From positions 1-31,598 of the forward strand of contig JBEBVI010000008.1 of assembly GCA_040392805.1 (NCBI GenBank): a DNA stretch of 31,598 nt, read 5' to 3'. Both the position numbers and the translations under genes were made by a program. The notes beneath the pieces are model-generated. The model made no database searches and was not told the origin of the DNA. It saw only the letters and a list, made by a program, of their open reading frames with translations. Below, piece by piece: positions 8,681 to 14,798 of the stretch. Position 1 is the first letter of the stretch. Every line of letters begins with the position of its first letter. Source of the stretch: Taibaiella helvus_B (GTDB taxonomy: Bacteria > Bacteroidota > Bacteroidia > Chitinophagales > Chitinophagaceae).

Positions 8681-8799
8681 TTATGTGTTACCTATTTTTA
8701 TGTGCTTTTTATTTTGCTTGTTATCGCCTCATTGATTTGGTTTGCTAATAGCTCGTCGGAATGACGTTTTGGGAGCTCTTTACAGCCTGCAAGGAAAGT

Positions 8800-9369
8800 T
8801 TAATAGCTGTCTATTACAGCACAAAGCTCATTAAAGATCGCATCGATCTCTCCCGTACCATTTACAACAGTTAATTTATCCTGTTGCTTATAATAAGGAA
8901 GCACATGAATTGTTTTATTAAAATACTCTTCAATCCGCTTTACTAATTTTTCTGCAGCATCATCGGCCCTGTTGCTGATTTTTTGACGCTCGGCTATTCT
9001 TTTTTTCAATTCTTCTTCCGGTACATCCAGCGCGATTACCCCCGCTATTTTAGAACCTTTCTGCTCTAAGAAATGATCTAAAGCTTCGGCCTGGGCTACA
9101 GTACGGGGAAAGCCGTCAAATATAAATCCTTTAGCCTCCGGGTTGTTTACTATTTCTTCCTCCAGCATAGCTATGGTTATGGCATCGGGAACCAGCTCTC
9201 CGTTTGCAATCAGCTCACTCACCTTTTTCCCAATTTCGGTTTGTTGCGTGATATGCGCCCTGAAGATGTCTCCGGTTGAGATATGCACCAGCTGATACTT
9301 GTCGATCAACTTCTGTGACTGTGTGCCTTTTCCCGCTCCAGGAGGCCCAAATAGTATCAAATTAAACAT
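8800..9369 (-). CDS. adk: Adenylate kinase
   Basis: The enzyme (189 residues) interconverts ATP + AMP and 2 ADP in the cytoplasm. The P-loop GPPGAGKGTQ is at residues 8-17, the AMP-binding start HISTGDIFR at about 29-37, and GFIFDGFPRT at about 81-90. The LID segment is the short form without the four zinc cysteines, which matches the short (about 190-residue) adenylate kinases. A minus-strand -7 box lies at 9392-9399. It belongs to a leftward gene group (rluE-like, thioredoxin-like, adk, obgE), but repeat-filled DNA separates it from obgE. Confidence 0.96.
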   Translation of the reverse strand: MFNLILFGPPGAGKGTQSQKLIDKYQLVHISTGDIFRAHITQQTEIGKKVSELIANGELVPDAITIAMLEEEIVNNPEAKGFIFDGFPRTVAQAEALDHFLEQKGSKIAGVIALDVPEEELKKRIAERQKISNRADDAAEKLVKRIEEYFNKTIHVLPYYKQQDKLTVVNGTGEIDAIFNELCAVIDSY

Positions 9370-9391
9370 AAGCGTTATTTTATGAACCGGG

Positions 9392-9399
9392 CAAAAATA
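9392..9399 (-). promoter_or_regulatory. -7-like box of adk
   Basis: The minus-strand sequence TATTTTTG fits TAnnTTTG and lies 22 bp before the adk ATG. No clear -33 TTG is seen at the normal spacing. Confidence 0.4.
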
Positions 9400-9431
9400 A
9401 GAAATGCATTACAAAGATGGTAATGAATCCA

Positions 9432-9531
9432 ATGTTATTAACTTAAAGCTTCGGTTGGTTGCAGGTGATAACACCCGCAACACCGGTCGCCTATGTTGGT
9501 GTTATCGTCAACATATAAAGTTAATGATATT
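9432..9531. repeat. Palindromic intergenic repeat P, copy 2 (MITE-like)
   Basis: The 100-bp element starts ATGTTATTAACTTAAAG and ends AAAGTTAATGATATT. The two ends are inverted repeats over about 14 bases with two mismatches. An inner pair, GATAACACC and GGTGTTATC, is perfect. It sits between adk and the thioredoxin-like gene and ends 12 bp from the stop of the latter, so it may be transcribed as a 3' hairpin. Confidence 0.7.
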
Positions 9532-9542
9532 GCTCTGGATCC

Positions 9543-10139
9543 TTATCTATCTTTGAGTAAGGCAAGTATTTCATCCTGCAGATCGTTGCCTTTATTTTGC
9601 GTGTACCAAGTATGCATATCCTTTTCAAAATCCTCGAAAGACTTTGTGGGCGTGGTATTCTTCCAGTCCGTATATAATTGTTGTGCTGCTTCAGGACGTG
9701 GCCCCCATTTAAAAATTTCTTTCCCGTCTTTATCAAAAGCGACCAGTACCGGGATACTGCGCGAAGTTCCGTTGGTAAGATATTGGTCCATAATACCGGG
9801 GTTATCATCACGAAGCGCTATTCTTAACCTGATCCTCCCGGAAGAAGCCTCTTCTATTTTAGCTATTACAGGCAGGTTCTGTGCACTGTCCCCGCACCAT
9901 GCTTCTGTAATGACCCACCAGTCCTGGGGCTGTATGTGCTGAAGTTGCTCTGACAGATCCTGCCTGATATGAAATGTTTTGCCCCATCGGTGCATGCGCT
10001 GCAGGTTCAGCTTCGCATAAAAGAGATACTCCTCGCTTTGGTTGGTTCCTGTTGTTTTTCCTTCTGCCAGAAGCTTTTCAGCATGCTGAATAAACTCGTT
10101 GTAAGAAAAAGTGGTTGCTGCAGATTCAAAAATGTTCAT
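9543..10139 (-). CDS. Thioredoxin-fold family protein (CGDS motif)
   Basis: This 198-residue cytoplasmic protein has no signal peptide. A helical N-terminal segment (about 1-70) precedes a thioredoxin-like fold. The redox motif region reads TEAWCGDSAQN, so the usual CxxC is replaced by C82-G-D-S85, a monothiol form. The loop with SIPVLVAF supplies the expected cis-proline, followed by a DKDGKE turn. This composition is typical of Bacteroidota thioredoxin-like proteins of unknown role. It lies 39 bp downstream of the pseudouridine synthase gene on the same strand and is probably cotranscribed with it. Activity as a disulphide reductase is doubtful without the second cysteine. Confidence 0.82.
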   Translation of the reverse strand: MNIFESAATTFSYNEFIQHAEKLLAEGKTTGTNQSEEYLFYAKLNLQRMHRWGKTFHIRQDLSEQLQHIQPQDWWVITEAWCGDSAQNLPVIAKIEEASSGRIRLRIALRDDNPGIMDQYLTNGTSRSIPVLVAFDKDGKEIFKWGPRPEAAQQLYTDWKNTTPTKSFEDFEKDMHTWYTQNKGNDLQDEILALLKDR

Positions 10140-10178
10140 ATTGTTTCCCGTTCGTTTTAGTATAATTGTTATCAGTTC

Positions 10179-10787
10179 CTATCTTATATATGTTCTTCTG
10201 AATAAACGCTCTTTTATATCAGCGCCTGTTTGTATTATTGTTCCGGGTTCCATGCCGGCTATCGTCACTGCTCCAATACGGTATCGTACCAGGCGTAATG
10301 TCGGTAATCCTACTGCGGCGGTCATTCGCCTTACCTGCCTGTTTTTCCCTTCCGTAATACACAAAGATAACCATGATGCAGGAATGTTCTTTCTAAATCT
10401 TATAGGTGGTATGCGCTCCGGTAATTCCGGCTCCTGATGTATGAGCTGCGCCATAGCCTTTTGGGTACGGTAAGGTTTCCCGTCTATAGATATAGTTACG
10501 CCATTACGCAGTTTATTTAGTGCATCGGCAGACGGTACACCTTCTACCTGTGCCCAATATTCCCGTTCATGAATAAACAGCGGATTGAGCAGGCGGTGGT
10601 TTAGTCGCTTGTCGTTGGTGAGCAACAACAACCCTTCGCTATCATAATCTAATCTGCCTACCGGATATACATCTTTGGCAATGTTGGAGAAAAAAGAAGA
10701 GAGTGTTTTCTTGTTTTTCTCCGGCGAAAATTGAGTCAGTACCTGGTACGGTTTGTAAAAAATATAATAGTCGAAGGTAGTTACCAT
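10179..10787 (-). CDS. Pseudouridine synthase, RsuA/RluE type
   Basis: This 202-residue enzyme of the RsuA/RluB/E/F family isomerises a uridine in rRNA. The catalytic motif GRLDYDSEGLLLLT holds the nucleophile D47. Typical flanking parts are FYKPYQVLTQF at the N-terminus and TEGKNRQVRRM in the C-terminal half. It has no S4 RNA-binding domain in front, as in the short RluE (23S rRNA U2457) enzymes, so RluE is the best subfamily guess; the target is inferred. The start ATG lies at a divergent region with lpxD. The thioredoxin-like gene follows after 39 bp, probably as one transcript. Confidence 0.9.
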   Translation of the reverse strand: MVTTFDYYIFYKPYQVLTQFSPEKNKKTLSSFFSNIAKDVYPVGRLDYDSEGLLLLTNDKRLNHRLLNPLFIHEREYWAQVEGVPSADALNKLRNGVTISIDGKPYRTQKAMAQLIHQEPELPERIPPIRFRKNIPASWLSLCITEGKNRQVRRMTAAVGLPTLRLVRYRIGAVTIAGMEPGTIIQTGADIKERLFRRTYIR

Positions 10788-10843
10788 AGCTAAATTATGT
10801 ATTTTAAATAGCTCTGTTAAAGGGTTTCCGTGTTTTAATAAAC

Positions 10844-10877
10844 AAAAAGCCCGGCAATTTTTTTGCCGGGACTTTTA
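10844..10877. terminator. Terminator-like hairpin in a divergent promoter region
   Basis: The arms CCCGGCAA (10850-10857) and TTGCCGGG (10863-10870), loop TTTTT, are extended by AAAAAG on the left and a CTTTT on the right after one unpaired A. On the minus strand the stem is followed by CTTTTTGTTT, a good U-tract. Neither flanking gene ends here: the rluE-like gene starts at 10787 (leftward) and lpxD at 11155 (rightward). The hairpin therefore terminates something unseen or acts in another way. Confidence 0.6.
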
Positions 10878-10916
10878 TAAGGAGGGGTTAGTAAGCATCA
10901 ATGATTACACAATATT

Positions 10917-10986
10917 AATAAGTATTTTTTTGTTTGAAAAATTTTTTGAAAAAAAATATTCACAAAAGAAATTTATTTGTGGATAA
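10917..10986. promoter_or_regulatory. AT-rich tract with a perfect DnaA box
   Basis: The stretch 10917-10977 is almost only A and T (about seven G/C in 62 bases). It is followed at 10978-10986 by TGTGGATAA, the exact complement of the DnaA box TTATCCACA. A one-mismatch box in the opposite direction (ATATTCACA) lies at 10956-10964. The layout resembles an unwinding element beside DnaA sites, but only these two boxes are visible. Confidence 0.3.
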
Positions 10987-11128
10987 CCTGTGCGAAGAAG
11001 AACATTCCCGAAGTGGTCCAAAGGTTGATGTTTGATAAAAACGGTTATGTTTTTCCGGATCATTATCATCGTATATCTTCCCGTTTTTTCTGAGAAGAAA
11101 GTGTAGTAAGTTCGACAACCGTTTACAG

Positions 11129-11136
11129 TATCTTTG
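11129..11136 (+). promoter_or_regulatory. -7 box of lpxD
   Basis: TATCTTTG matches TAnnTTTG and lies 18 bp before the ATG at 11155. It overlaps the alternative TTG start at 11134, which argues for the downstream ATG. No -33 TTG is evident. Confidence 0.5.
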
Positions 11137-11154
11137 CTGCTTAAATATATAATT

Positions 11155-12105
11155 ATGCATTTCGACAAGCCTGTTTCTGCTGCCTGGATAGCGGAATATA
11201 TTGGTGCAAGATTAATTGGTGACCGTGCAAAAGAGGCGACAGGCATTAATGAAATACACAAAGTAGAGCCCGGCGATATTTCATTTGTAGATTTTGAGAA
11301 GTATTATGATAAATGCCTGCGCTCTGCAGCTACTTTTATTATTATCAACAACGAAGTAGAAGTGCCGGATGGTAAAGTATTGTTTGTGTGCGATGATCCC
11401 TTTGCAGCTTACGTTAAGCTGGTTCGTTATTTCCGGCCTTTCCGACCCGCTTCTCAATCCGTTAGTGCAACGGCGGTTATAGGAGAGGGCACGGTTATCC
11501 AGCCCGGGGTATTTATAGGCAATAATGTAATTATCGGTAAAGGCTGTATTATCCATCCTCATGTTACTATTTATGATCACACTATAATTGGCGATCATGT
11601 TATCATCCATGCGGGCGCTGTAATTGGTGCCGATGCCTTTTATTTTAAAAGAAGAAAGGAAAACAAAATACAGTATGATAAGCTGGAGAGTTGTGGCAGG
11701 GTGATCATACAGGACTATGTTGAAATAGGCGCAGGTACAACTATAGATCGCGGTGTAAGCGGCGATACGCTGATAGGCGCAGGAAGTAAAATGGATAACC
11801 AGGTGCATATCGGGCATGGTGCGGTAATCGGTAAGAATTGCCTGTTTGCGGCACAGGTGGGCATAGGTGGAAAAGCGATCATTGAAGATGACGTCATTTT
11901 GTGGGGACAAGTGGGCGTAAGCAAGGATCTAAAAATAGGTAAAGGCGCAATCGTATATGCACAGAGTGGGGTAGCATCGTCAATAGAAGGTGGCAAAGTG
12001 TACTTCGGATCACCGGTAGACGAAGCCCGGGTAAAGATGAAGGAACTGAACTGGATAAAACGGATTCCGGAAATATGGGAGCGCCTGAAGGGAGGGGAGC
12101 AGTAA
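11155..12105 (+). CDS. lpxD: UDP-3-O-acylglucosamine N-acyltransferase, LpxD-like
   Basis: LpxD adds the N-linked hydroxyacyl chain to UDP-3-O-acylglucosamine in lipid A synthesis. The 316-residue protein (from ATG 11155) has an N-terminal LpxD-type domain (KVEPGDISFVDFEKYY around 37-52) and then a left-handed beta-helix of hexapeptide repeats (about 100-290). The segment DNQVHIGHGAVIGKN contains the likely catalytic histidine (H221, equivalent to His239 of E. coli LpxD), and AAQVGIGG is also conserved. The C-terminus has a helical tail. A start at TTG 11134 is possible but lies inside the -7 box. The gene is not in the usual lpxD-lpxC-lpxA cluster, so it may be a second paralogue with a different acyl substrate. 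Confidence 0.85.
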   Translation: MHFDKPVSAAWIAEYIGARLIGDRAKEATGINEIHKVEPGDISFVDFEKYYDKCLRSAATFIIINNEVEVPDGKVLFVCDDPFAAYVKLVRYFRPFRPASQSVSATAVIGEGTVIQPGVFIGNNVIIGKGCIIHPHVTIYDHTIIGDHVIIHAGAVIGADAFYFKRRKENKIQYDKLESCGRVIIQDYVEIGAGTTIDRGVSGDTLIGAGSKMDNQVHIGHGAVIGKNCLFAAQVGIGGKAIIEDDVILWGQVGVSKDLKIGKGAIVYAQSGVASSIEGGKVYFGSPVDEARVKMKELNWIKRIPEIWERLKGGEQ

Positions 12106-12111
12106 GCAAGA

Positions 12112-12146
12112 GTTTCTCGCGGCGGACGCAAAGAAGGCGCAACGAT
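12112..12146. repeat. Short dispersed repeat R3 (degenerate)
   Basis: TTTCTCGCGGCGGACGCAAA and the following GAAGGCGCAACG resemble the GCGTGAAAC/CAAAGGGACAACG segment at 12725-12760 (inverted) and weaker segments at 14655-14693 and 14731-14763. All lie in intergenic DNA. Confidence 0.4.
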
Positions 12147-12212
12147 GCCACGTTAATCTGAATACAAAAAATCAAAACTTAGGGCGGCATATCCATTTTG
12201 AACCTATTTGCA

Positions 12213-12611
12213 TTAAGCAATAGCTATCCTGATGAGTTGAAATATAAGGACAGACAGGATGATAAGAGATAATACAAAAAGGGTTCTTTTGCTTCGCCTG
12301 GTGTATTTATGTGCATAGGGTGTGGTATCGGGAGGTGTGGAGTCTTCTATGTACTCGTACCTGGGACCTTCGTTTAATACGATCATGCGGTACTGGAAAT
12401 CGTACATACCTTTTTTATAAGGATCGGATAAAGTCTGGTAGGCAGAAGTGATCTGCTGGAATTTATTTTTATACAGTTCGTTCTCTTGTGGGTGTTTGTC
12501 CGGGTGGTACTGTACTGCCAGTTTCCTGTATGCGGCTTTTATCTCAGCAGCGGTAGCATCAAACTCAATAGCCAATGTATCGTAATGATCTGTAAATTCT
12601 TCCGTGTCCAT
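12213..12611 (-). CDS. Membrane-anchored J-domain protein
   Basis: The first 70 residues form a DnaJ domain with HPD at residues 36-38 (YHPDKHPQENE), which stimulates the ATPase of a DnaK-type Hsp70. The Gly/Phe linker, zinc-finger and C-terminal client-binding parts of DnaJ are missing. Instead a polar linker leads to a single C-terminal membrane helix (about 108-130), so the J domain should face the cytoplasm from the membrane. At 132 residues it is a small type III J protein. The gene converges on lpxD, with 107 bp between the stops. It is not next to dnaK, so the partner is inferred from the family. Confidence 0.88.
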   Translation of the reverse strand: MDTEEFTDHYDTLAIEFDATAAEIKAAYRKLAVQYHPDKHPQENELYKNKFQQITSAYQTLSDPYKKGMYDFQYRMIVLNEGPRYEYIEDSTPPDTTPYAHKYTRRSKRTLFVLSLIILSVLIFQLIRIAIA

Positions 12612-13030
12612 TTTATGGCAAATTAAAAAAACAGGGGTTTGTCAGCCGGGATATTGATCATCGGATTACCCGGAGATAGCGTGATACCATTTTTCATACT
12701 GAATATATTTCAATTAAAATCTTTGTCCCGTTGCGCTCCGTTGTCCCTTTGCGTGAAACAATGACATAACCCACAATCTGATAAACAGTTTGCAAATTTA
12801 CATTCTGCCTCGCAATACAGCGCTTATCCTTTATAATCAAAATCTACACCATACTATTTCATTTTTTTGTATGTGGTAAGGTCAATATTTTTTAATTTGT
12901 TAGTGAGGCGTTAAAGAAATAACCGGTTTAATCAATTTTTGTCATTTCCTTATTCACATTGCCTATTGTTGTAGTATAGCATTACCCTTATCTTTGCTAT
13001 TTAATTGTAAAATTTAAACAAAGAATAAAC
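12612..13030. other. 419-bp gap with repeat R3 and the thioredoxin promoter
   Basis: No gene is visible. An R3-like stretch lies at 12725-12760 (GTTGCGCTCCGTTGTCCC then TTTGCGTGAAAC). The trx promoter lies at 12966-12996. The sequence between them is AT-rich and unremarkable. Confidence 0.5.
12966..12996 (+). promoter_or_regulatory. Promoter of the thioredoxin gene
   Basis: TTG at 12966-12968, 20 bp of spacer and TATCTTTG at 12989-12996 make a near-perfect Bacteroidota promoter. The expected leader is about 28 nt and ends in an AT-rich stretch just before the ATG. Confidence 0.75.
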
Positions 13031-13348
13031 ATGGCAGCAGTATTCACCGATGCGAATTTTGATAATGAAGTTCTGCAATCTGCAAATTTGTCTGTAGTTG
13101 ACTTTTGGGCACCCTGGTGTGGCCCCTGTATCGCATTAGGTCCTACTATCGATGCATTGTCTAAAGAATATGAAGGAAAGGTTAATGTAGGTAAAGTGAA
13201 CGTGGATGAGAATCCGAACTTATCCGTTAACTACGGGGTGACCAGTATTCCCTGTGTTCTGTTTATTAAAAACGGTCAGGTGGTAGATAAGCAGGTTGGC
13301 GCTGCTCCCAGATCTGTGTTTGAGAAGAAGATACAGCAGCATCTTTAA
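13031..13348 (+). CDS. trxA: Thioredoxin
   Basis: This 105-residue cytoplasmic thioredoxin reduces protein disulphides and is itself reduced by thioredoxin reductase. The active site WCGPC places the cysteines at 30 and 33, after VDFWAP. The cis-proline loop is SIPC, so the residue just after the cis-proline is a third cysteine (C75) instead of the usual threonine. The length and the C-terminal helix are normal. The gene has its own promoter and a hairpin terminator, so it is monocistronic. Confidence 0.95.
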   Translation: MAAVFTDANFDNEVLQSANLSVVDFWAPWCGPCIALGPTIDALSKEYEGKVNVGKVNVDENPNLSVNYGVTSIPCVLFIKNGQVVDKQVGAAPRSVFEKKIQQHL

Positions 13349-13381
13349 CCAAGCGGGAGTATTTGAGGATACATTATTTTG

Positions 13382-13408
13382 ACCCTGGTAGTAATGCCGG
13401 GGTTTTTT
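13382..13408 (+). terminator. Rho-independent terminator of trxA
   Basis: ACCCTGG (13382-13388) pairs with CCGGGGT (13397-13403) over 7 bp including one G-T wobble. The loop has 8 nt and a run of six T follows. It lies about 35 bp after the stop. Confidence 0.75.
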
Positions 13409-13508
13409 ATATGTTATCATCTGCTCTGCAAACATTATTCTGCTCGGTGCAATCAAAAGGAAAGTATAATCAAGATGAAAAAGCACATGAAAATATATAA
13501 CACATAAT

Positions 13509-13772
13509 GTCATTTCGGCCCCTGACCCGCAACTTTTCTCACCGTCGGGTAATCTCTCATACTGTGTGCAAGGTCCTTTCAGATGCTTTTTTCTTATCTG
13601 CTTCGAGGGCTATAGATTAGCAGAAAAAGTCGTCTTGTTGCAGGAATGAGGTGGCGGGTCGGGGCCCGCCATGACGCGAGAAATGTATGCTTGCTATATT
13701 TAAACAGGAGTTGTCATTGGCACCGGAGCAAAAGACACGTAACGTAATGAAGAGTCTTTTGTGGAGTGGAGG
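13509..13772 (+). repeat. Dispersed repeat R1, copy 2
   Basis: The 264-bp segment is an inverted copy of 8410-8680. Long stretches are shared, such as TCATTGGCACCGGAGCAAAA followed by GACACGTAACGTA. Its first 167 bp (13509-13675) have inverted ends (GTCATTTCGGCCCC / GGGGCCCGCCATGAC). The remaining 100 bp contain the inverted pair CAAAAGAC / GTCTTTTG. It overlaps the start of repeat R2 by 7 bp. Confidence 0.8.
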
Positions 13773-13918
13773 CATCTCCCCCACTTGTATTGCAAAGAGT
13801 AGATGTCTCGACTACACTCCGTTCCGCCCGACATGACGACGTATGCGATTGACTTGTCGCAAAAGAAAGCAATAATTAAAAGTTGAAAACAGGAAGTTAT
13901 TTCAACACAATTACCAGG
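13766..13918 (+). repeat. Dispersed repeat R2, copy 1 (long form)
   Basis: It starts GTGGAGGCATCTCCC and ends GGAAGTTATTTCAACACAAT followed by TACCAGG. The same two ends occur closely spaced at 20405-20460 and, inverted, at 31547-31598. This copy carries about 100 bp more between the ends, including a GTCTCGACTACACTCCG segment of a common Bacteroidota repeat type. Its end lies 8 bp from the stop of the response regulator gene, so it forms the 3' region of that transcript. Confidence 0.65.
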
Positions 13919-13926
13919 CATTCCGG

Positions 13927-14598
13927 TTATTTTCTGCCAATACCCAGATCTATAGCTGCTTTTACCAGGCCTACCGTATTTTTTACATCCAGCTTCTGCA
14001 GTAAATTGTAGCGATGATTTTCTACGGTACGTATACTGAGCGAAAGCTCCTCGGCTATTTCCTGGTTATCCATTTCCTGGAGAATGAGCTCCAGTATTTC
14101 CCTTTCCCTTTCGGTGATCTTACCAGCTATCTGATCCCTTTTTCTTTTTCCGGTAAGCATTTCGTGAAAGAGCTCCTGTTTCACGGACGGATCAAGAAAT
14201 AAATTGCCTTTATATACTTCATGGAGGGCTTCGTTAAGCAGGTCCCTGTTGGTCCCACTTTTTAAGAGATATCCTTTACAGCCTAACCTGGTCATATCAT
14301 GTATTACATTATGCCCTTCTACGCCGCTTAGTATAAGTATTTTGAGATCCGGGTATGCTTTCAGCAGCTTTTTCGACAGCTCGCGACCCGAAATATCGGG
14401 CAATTGCAGATCCAGTAAAAGGACATCGGGCCGGTTTAGTTTGATGTCATTTAATAACTGAGTACCCCGGTTGTAAGTAGCAATGACCTTTATATCCGCT
14501 ATTGTTGCCAGTACTTTTTCTATGCCTTCAAGCACAAGCGGATGGTCGTCGGTAATGCTGACTTTTATTAAAGTTTCTTTTTCTGCAGGCGATTCCAT
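13927..14598 (-). CDS. NarL/LuxR-type response regulator (module 1)
   Basis: A CheY-like receiver (about 12-130) has acidic pocket D17/D18, phosphoacceptor D63 (LLLDLQLPD), S91 and K113 (GYLLKSG). It is followed by a LuxR-type helix-turn-helix (about 158-217) with TEREREILELI and SIRTVENHRYNLLQKL. All phosphorylation residues are present, so it should be a phosphorylation-controlled DNA-binding regulator. The histidine kinase gene lies 200 bp upstream on the same strand, and both read away from the secreted propeller gene. The likely target is the palindromic site at 16751-16784. Repeat R2 follows directly after the stop. Confidence 0.93.
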   Translation of the reverse strand: MESPAEKETLIKVSITDDHPLVLEGIEKVLATIADIKVIATYNRGTQLLNDIKLNRPDVLLLDLQLPDISGRELSKKLLKAYPDLKILILSGVEGHNVIHDMTRLGCKGYLLKSGTNRDLLNEALHEVYKGNLFLDPSVKQELFHEMLTGKRKRDQIAGKITEREREILELILQEMDNQEIAEELSLSIRTVENHRYNLLQKLDVKNTVGLVKAAIDLGIGRK

Positions 14599-14654
14599 AA
14601 TGCTATTGTTAGGTCAAAAGTAAAAATGCAAAAGCAAAAGTGCAAAAATGGAGG

Positions 14655-14763
14655 TTTTCACACAAAGAACGCGACGAATATAAAGAGGCAAGGATATAAT
14701 AATTTGCCCTTAAAATAGCTACGTTGTAAACTTTGCTTTCTTTGTCCGCTTTGTATGAAACAT
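14655..14763. repeat. Degenerate R3-like repeats between regulator and kinase genes
   Basis: Two segments (14655-14693 with TTTTCACACAAAGAACGCGA, and 14731-14763 with CTTTCTTTGTCCGCTTTG) resemble each other in inverted orientation and the CGCAAAG-type repeat R3. They fill the 200-bp gap between kinase and regulator. Confidence 0.35.
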
Positions 14764-14798
14764 CTTTCCTGCGAGGCAAAAACTGCTTTCTTTGACAT

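Noticed and set aside
11134..11154. TTG start of LpxD seven codons upstream
   Set aside because: The TTG lies inside the TATCTTTG -7 box, so it would probably not be in the transcript.
10905..11261. 118-residue - strand ORF
   Set aside because: It runs through an AT-rich intergenic tract and antisense into lpxD; no coding character.
13700..13921. 73-residue - strand ORF
   Set aside because: It is made entirely of repeats R1 and R2 sequence.
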